Of a DNA stretch of 64,000 nucleotides, positions 60,385-64,000 are shown piece by piece; within the stretch, counting starts at the first letter, position 1; every line of letters begins with the position of its first letter. The translations under genes were made by a program, and so were the position numbers. Below the pieces are notes generated by a model that searched no databases, was not told the origin of the DNA, and was given only the letters and a program-made list of their open reading frames with translations. The DNA is from DASSBG01 sp963800395. Lineage in GTDB: Bacteria; Pseudomonadota; Gammaproteobacteria; Xanthomonadales; Rhodanobacteraceae. The stretch covers positions 248,001 to 312,000 of the forward strand of contig CAWDBD010000014.1 of the NCBI GenBank assembly GCA_963800395.1, written 5' to 3'.

Positions 60385-61433
60385 GCGACGCGCTTGCTCC
60401 GCGCCTGCTCGCCTGGCACGCCCGTCATGGCCGCCGGGATTTGCCCTGGCAGCATCCGCGCAGTGCCTATCGCGTCTGGCTCTCGGAAGTCATGTTGCAA
60501 CAGACGCAGGTGGCCACGGTAGTCGCCTACTTCCAGCGATTCGTGAAAGCCTTGCCGGACCTCGCCAGTCTGGCTGCAGCCGAGGAGGACCAGGTTCTGG
60601 CCCTGTGGTCGGGTCTGGGCTACTACCGCCGTGCCCGCTTTTTGCACCAGGCGGCGCGGATCTGCGTGGCACAGCACGGTGGTTGTCTGCCACGGGATTT
60701 TGACGCCTTGCTGGCATTGCCGGGAATCGGGCGTTCCACCGCGGGTGCGATCCTTGCTCAGGCTTTCGGTGAGCGCCGCGCAATTCTCGATGGCAACGTG
60801 AAACGCGTGCTGACCCGCTACCACGCGGTGCATGGCTGGCCAGGCGACGCTGCAGTCAACCGGCGACTGTGGCAACTGGCAGAAGGGCATACGCCGGATC
60901 AGGATGTAGCCAACTACACCCAGGCGATCATGGATCTTGGCGCAACCTTGTGCACGCGGCGCAAGCCGCGCTGTGCAGACTGCCCGGTGATGAGCACGTG
61001 CCTGGGGCATCAGCAGCAGCTGGTCGATGTTCTGCCCACTGCGCGGCCGCGCAAGAGCGTGCCGCAACGAGAAACCTGCATGCTCATCTTGCATGATGTG
61101 GAAGGCCGGATATTGCTCCAGCAGCGCGACGGTCATGGCGTGTGGCCACGCTTGTGGAGTCTGCCGGAAGCGGCAGATCCGGCGCAGGCGTCGGCGCTGG
61201 CACGCCGTTTTTCCAGGGCCCCCGGGCGCGCAAGTGCGCTGCCGGATGTGCACCATGTGTTCAGCCATTTTCGCCTGCGCATCTGCCCCATGCTTTGGCG
61301 GCAGGTCGCAAGCAGGCCCGGAGTTGGCGATAATGACGGCTTGCGCTGGTGCACGCCGGAGCAACTCGTCAGTGTCGGCCTGCCCGCGCCAGTCAGGCGC
61401 TTGCTGGAATCGGTCCAGGCAGCCCCTGATTGA
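60381..61433 (+). CDS. mutY: Adenine DNA glycosylase
   Basis: MutY removes adenine mispaired with 8-oxoguanine. The 350-residue protein has the catalytic Glu region (SEVMLQQTQVATVVAYFQRF), the helix-hairpin-helix LPGIGRSTAGAILA and the catalytic Asp in AILDGNVKRVL. A 4Fe-4S loop is visible (CTRRKPRCADCPVMSTC, C-x6-C-x2-C-x5-C). A C-terminal NUDIX-like 8-oxoG recognition domain (ILLQQRDGHGVWPRLWSLPE) follows. The start is GTG at 60381, overlapping the preceding stop. yggX follows, the usual mutY-yggX pair. Confidence 0.95.
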   Translation: MSDALAPRLLAWHARHGRRDLPWQHPRSAYRVWLSEVMLQQTQVATVVAYFQRFVKALPDLASLAAAEEDQVLALWSGLGYYRRARFLHQAARICVAQHGGCLPRDFDALLALPGIGRSTAGAILAQAFGERRAILDGNVKRVLTRYHAVHGWPGDAAVNRRLWQLAEGHTPDQDVANYTQAIMDLGATLCTRRKPRCADCPVMSTCLGHQQQLVDVLPTARPRKSVPQRETCMLILHDVEGRILLQQRDGHGVWPRLWSLPEAADPAQASALARRFSRAPGRASALPDVHHVFSHFRLRICPMLWRQVASRPGVGDNDGLRWCTPEQLVSVGLPAPVRRLLESVQAAPD

Positions 61434-61489
61434 ATGCTCGCCGGAGCACCGGCCAACATGAGATCGACGATTTATCCAGGAGCACACTG

Positions 61490-61768
61490 ATGTCACGCAC
61501 GGTATATTGCGCCCGCCTCCAGCGCGAGGCCGAAGGACTCGACTTTGCCCCCTGGCCTGGCGAGTTGGGCCAGCGCATCTATCGGGAGATATCCAAGCCG
61601 GCCTGGCAGGAATGGCTGGCCCACCAGACCATGCTGATCAACGAGAACCGCATCAGCCCCATGGATCCGGAGGCACGCAGGTTTCTATCCGAGCAGATGC
61701 AGAATTTCCTGTTCGGCGGTGATGCCGACAAGCCGCCCGGCTTTGTGCCGCCAGAGCAGGGCGGTTGA
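61490..61768 (+). CDS. yggX: Probable Fe(2+)-trafficking protein YggX
   Basis: The 92-residue protein begins MSRTVYCARLQREAEGLDFA and has PWPGELGQRIYREISKPAWQ and QTMLINENRISPMDPEARRF, nearly identical to family consensus. It protects iron-sulfur proteins from oxidation and may deliver iron. The start at 61490 is preceded by CAGGAG. It follows mutY by 57 bases, fitting the functional link to MutY's iron-sulfur cluster. Confidence 0.95.
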   Translation: MSRTVYCARLQREAEGLDFAPWPGELGQRIYREISKPAWQEWLAHQTMLINENRISPMDPEARRFLSEQMQNFLFGGDADKPPGFVPPEQGG

Positions 61769-61826
61769 CAGAGGCAACCCAAGGAATCCGGGCGACAGGA
61801 ACACAAGCGGCTGCGGCTCGTGGTTC

Positions 61827-62243
61827 CTACCGCCCAGGCTCCTGGTCAGAGGCCTTGCCGGCATTCCTCATGGCCTTGTAATCAACCGGACGGATCGACT
61901 CCACCATGCACCGGCTCTGGCCGACATTCACCGTGCCGAAGCTTTGCGTGAATTGATGCGTGGGGGAACCGCTGAGGCTGATCGCATTGGCGTAGTTGAG
62001 CTCAGGGCAAGACCGGAGCTTGATCAGGTAGACCCTGTTGACCCCGGTCCATACGGCAATGGTGTCGTCAGACAGGGTTTCAAATCCATCCAGGCGAAAA
62101 TAGTGGATCTGCGCGACAGGTGCCCCGGCATACTGCAGGAACTGCGCCAGGCGCTCTGCACGCGATGCCTGTGCCGTTGCAGGCAGGGCGGCGAGGCATG
62201 GCGGCAGCAGCAGAACCGCGATACTGAATAGCCTTTGTCTCAT
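61827..62243 (-). CDS. DUF6491-like secreted protein
   Basis: The 138-residue protein has a signal peptide (LFSIAVLLLPPCLAALPATA). A small domain follows with YFRLDGFETLSDDTIAVWTG, NRVYLIKLRSCPELNYANAI and a second Cys in QSRCMVESIRPVDY; the two cysteines probably form a disulfide. This layout resembles the DUF6491 family, common in Lysobacterales and without known function. Start 62243 gives the leader; the longer upstream frame crosses the tRNA gene region and is not used. Confidence 0.78.
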   Translation of the reverse strand: MRQRLFSIAVLLLPPCLAALPATAQASRAERLAQFLQYAGAPVAQIHYFRLDGFETLSDDTIAVWTGVNRVYLIKLRSCPELNYANAISLSGSPTHQFTQSFGTVNVGQSRCMVESIRPVDYKAMRNAGKASDQEPGR

Positions 62244-62350
62244 CTTTGGCTCCGGGTTGAAGGCGGCATTCTCGCACGGTAGCAGAACGCCACATGCAGT
62301 CATAACGGGCAGCGCGAGCCCGGGTTTACCTCGCAGGCAAACAGCGCGAC

Positions 62351-62379
62351 TTGACGAAACGCGCGCCAGACGATCTAAT
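62351..62379 (+). promoter_or_regulatory. Sigma-70 promoter of tRNA-Phe
   Basis: TTGACG, 17 bases, TCTAAT: each box differs from consensus at one base. The predicted start is near 62386, ten bases before the tRNA. A GC-rich discriminator (CGCGGCTCC) suggests stringent control. Confidence 0.7.
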
Positions 62380-62395
62380 ACGCGGCTCCTTGCGA

Positions 62396-62471
62396 GGCCA
62401 GGTAGCTCAGTTGGTAGAGCAGTGGATTGAAAATCCTCGTGTCGGCAGTTCGATTCTGTCCCTGGCCACCA
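62396..62471 (+). tRNA. tRNA-Phe (GAA)
   Basis: The 76-base gene folds as a cloverleaf: acceptor GGCCAGG/CCTGGCC, D arm GCTC/GAGC, anticodon loop TTGAAAA with anticodon GAA, T arm GGCAG/CTGTC (one G-U) and encoded CCA. The anticodon stem GTGGA/TCCTC has a U-U mismatch at 28-42. That is unusual and may be real or a base error. Confidence 0.95.
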
Positions 62472-62485
62472 TTTTCCCACGGTGT

Positions 62486-63247
62486 TTGCTGATTGCGGCT
62501 TGCCTGGCCGCCGCCGCCCTGTCGGCGTGCACGCCGTTGCCGCCGCGCAATCCGCTGGCGACCTGGGTGCGTTCGGGCAACTTCAACCAGCGCCACCCCC
62601 AGTTGATCGTTGTTCACTTCACCGACGAAGATTCGGTTGCCGAGAGCCTGGATACGCTGCGCGGTTCGAATAGCGGCGGTCCGGTCAGCGCGCACTATCT
62701 GATTGGCAACGACGGGCATATCTACCAGCTTGTGCGCGACCAGCGACGTGCGTGGCATGCTGGCGCCGGGCATTGGGGAACCATCACCGATGTCAACTCG
62801 GCCTCGATCGGTATCGAGCTGGACAATAACGGCGAGGAGCCGTTTGCAAAGCCGCAGATTGACAGCCTGCTGGTGCTGCTGCGGGACCTGACCCGGCGAT
62901 TTTCCATCCCCTGTACCGCCATCATCGGCCACGAGGACATGGCGCCGCTGCGCAAGGTTGATCCCGGTCCGCTGTTTCCCTGGGCCAGGCTGGCCGCAAA
63001 CGGATTCGGCTTGTGGCCCGAGCATGATCTGATGGACCCGCCGCCCGGTTTTGATCCGTGGCTTGCATTGGCGCTGATCGGCTATTCGCTCGATGATCAC
63101 CCTGCGGCCGTGCGCGCCTTCCACCACCACTTTCGCGCCGTGCAAGGGCAACTGCTGGACGCCCGGGATCTGCGCATTCTGTTCAACCTGCAGCAGCAGA
63201 TCCTGCGCGGCGACCCTGGCTGCGGCGCCCTCGCGCCCACCGGGTAA
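62486..63247 (+). CDS. N-acetylmuramoyl-L-alanine amidase (AmiD/AmpD-like lipoprotein)
   Basis: The protein is probably a lipoprotein (LLIAACLAAAALSAC, lipobox LSAC) of about 253 residues with an amidase_2 domain. It has LIVVHFTDEDSVAESLDTLR, VSAHYLIGNDGHIYQLV, RAWHAGAGHWGTITDVNSAS and IIGHEDMAPLRKVDPGPLFP. These carry the zinc His residues and the catalytic region that cleaves the MurNAc-L-Ala bond. A C-terminal helical peptidoglycan-binding-like region follows. The frame is open through the upstream tRNA, so the true start must lie after it; TTG at 62486 is the best candidate but no ribosome-binding site is clear. It is probably cotranscribed with tRNA-Phe. Confidence 0.88.
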   Translation: MLIAACLAAAALSACTPLPPRNPLATWVRSGNFNQRHPQLIVVHFTDEDSVAESLDTLRGSNSGGPVSAHYLIGNDGHIYQLVRDQRRAWHAGAGHWGTITDVNSASIGIELDNNGEEPFAKPQIDSLLVLLRDLTRRFSIPCTAIIGHEDMAPLRKVDPGPLFPWARLAANGFGLWPEHDLMDPPPGFDPWLALALIGYSLDDHPAAVRAFHHHFRAVQGQLLDARDLRILFNLQQQILRGDPGCGALAPTG

Positions 63248-63465
63248 GCCTGCGCTGGTGTCATCCGTTGTGTTTGTTCGCAAGGCCGGGGCGTGTCCGC
63301 CGAGCATGAGCGGCTAGCTATCCGGGCGTCAGCCCGCACGCGCAGGAATACCCATGGGCTTCCTGGCGCGGTATGCTTGCAGGCAAGGCTGAGATAAACC
63401 CTTTTGCCGTTTGCCGCATCCAAGCAGGCAGGTGGCAATGTCCGTGGCCACGCAGGAGACAAGAA

Positions 63466-63756
63466 ATGTTCGAACTTTTCGTTGTTTTGATGGTGCTGGG
63501 TGGCTTGTGGCTGTTCGGTTCGTTGATCGGCCTGGCATTCAAGCTGCTCTTCGGCCTGATCGGCGGTGTCTTTGCACTGCTTGGTGGCCTGTTCGGCCTC
63601 ATTATCGGCGCCGTGGTGATGATTGCCATGGTGCCTGTGCTGCTGCTGACCATGCTGCCCCTGCTTCTGCCGGTGGCGATGCTGGCCGGATTCATCTGGC
63701 TGATCGTGCACCTTGCGCGCAAGCAGACGGCGCCCGCGCCACCAGCGCAGGCCTGA
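63466..63756 (+). CDS. Small hydrophobic membrane protein
   Basis: The 96-residue protein has three or four Gly/Leu-rich helices (FELFVVLMVLGGLWLFGSLI; LFGLIGGVFALLGGLFGLII; VVMIAMVPVLLLTMLPLLLP) and a short basic Pro/Ala tail. A strong ribosome-binding site (AGGAGACAAGAA) precedes the ATG at 63466. Family and function are not recognised; it may act in envelope stress or as a membrane scaffold, but nothing in the sequence shows this. The 63248-63465 gap upstream is noncoding. Confidence 0.75.
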   Translation: MFELFVVLMVLGGLWLFGSLIGLAFKLLFGLIGGVFALLGGLFGLIIGAVVMIAMVPVLLLTMLPLLLPVAMLAGFIWLIVHLARKQTAPAPPAQA

Positions 63757-63822
63757 ACTGCCATCGTGAGGTCCCCCTCAATCGGCAAGACTCGAGCCGC
63801 AAGAGTGCAGCAGTATCTGCAA

Positions 63823-63854
63823 TAAAAAGGCCCGCCGAGGGGAGGCGGCGGGCC
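63823..63854 (-). terminator. Rho-independent terminator of the gene entering from the right edge
   Basis: On the minus strand GGCCCGCCG, an eight-base loop and CGGCGGGCC are followed by TTTTTATT. It lies seven bases beyond the stop at 63862. It may also stop plus-strand transcription, but there the T-run is missing. Confidence 0.75.
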
Positions 63855-63861
63855 TTGCACT

Positions 63862-64000
63862 TCAGTCAAGTGTCTCGCGGGGGATGGGAGGGGGCGAGAG
63901 CTGCTTGACGAAATCAGCTTGGCGTATTGAACCTGTACACAACATGGATGAACGGTTTCGTTTCGGTTCATTGTTCAGGGTATTGCAAGTTGGCTGCCGC
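63862..64000 (-). CDS. 3' end of an unidentified gene cut by the window edge
   Basis: One minus-strand frame is open from the edge to TGA at 63862-63864. It encodes about 45 residues ending in DFVKQLSPPPIPRETLD, with the terminator directly after. The ending looks like a genuine protein tail, but it is too short to name. No ribosome-binding site or start is inside the window. Confidence 0.45.
   Translation of the reverse strand, partial: RQPTCNTLNNEPKRNRSSMLCTGSIRQADFVKQLSPPPIPRETLD

Noticed and set aside
62351..62485. Amidase N-terminus beginning at 62351
   Set aside because: This stretch contains the tRNA promoter and the whole tRNA-Phe gene, so the frame there is incidental.
1..64000. 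Prophage, IS element or rRNA operon
   Set aside because: No transposase, integrase, phage structural gene or rRNA sequence was found on either strand.

Overview
This window is chromosomal DNA from a high-GC gammaproteobacterium, most likely of the order Lysobacterales (Xanthomonadales), family Rhodanobacteraceae (Dokdonella/Tahibacter/Rudaea-like). The evidence is the housekeeping gene order (leuS-lptE-holA-nadD-rsfS-rlmH; folC-SPOR-cvpA-purF; xseB-ispA; mutY-yggX; coaD-rsmD|ftsY), a DksA with a histone H1-like tail, and secreted proteins ending in an IFxNGFE-type motif that I associate with this family. Placement is by gene content only; no database search was possible.

Layout. 0-3 kb: end of a MerR regulator coupled to a copper-type P1B-ATPase. 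3-8 kb: DUF502 membrane protein, a Ser/Thr kinase fused to a formylglycine-generating-enzyme-like domain, a TIGR03032-type protein and a GNAT-like protein. 8-13.7 kb: three tandem secreted beta-helix paralogues. 13.7-26.7 kb: cnoX, then the leuS-lptE and holA-nadD-rsfS-rlmH blocks, split by a 1,684-residue secreted multidomain protein. 27-32 kb: folC-SPOR-cvpA-purF. 32-38.3 kb: glycosyltransferases and membrane proteins. 38.4-43.4 kb: accessory island with toxin-antitoxin modules (one decayed) and three low-GC secreted or envelope genes. 43.5-50.7 kb: lpxH, a periplasmic PPIase, ispA, xseB, tilS, an M23 peptidase, yidD and a dksA fusion. 51-56.4 kb: an HNH gene and a three-gene TIR / small protein / SLOG-transmembrane operon. 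56.5-64 kb: coaD, rsmD, ftsY, an AsmA-like gene, mutY, yggX, tRNA-Phe, an AmpD-like amidase, a small membrane protein and the tail of one more gene.

The most interesting unit is the minus-strand operon at 51.9-56.3 kb. It encodes a membrane-anchored TIR-TPR protein, a 114-residue beta-rich protein and a SLOG-like protein with two transmembrane pairs resembling SLATT domains. The logic resembles Thoeris-type immunity: TIR makes a nucleotide signal, SLOG senses it, an effector acts. Here the predicted effector is a membrane module. This is inference from domain architecture.

A caution applies to the whole window. Several genes that are normally essential (folC, lpxH, ispA with three shifts), the AsmA-like gene and perhaps a membrane protein gene are broken by frameshifts while both halves remain well conserved. 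That pattern points to indel errors in the assembly more than to real gene loss. Many intergenic spaces carry dispersed palindromic repeats (two families) and heptamer tandem arrays, which account for many spurious small ORFs.
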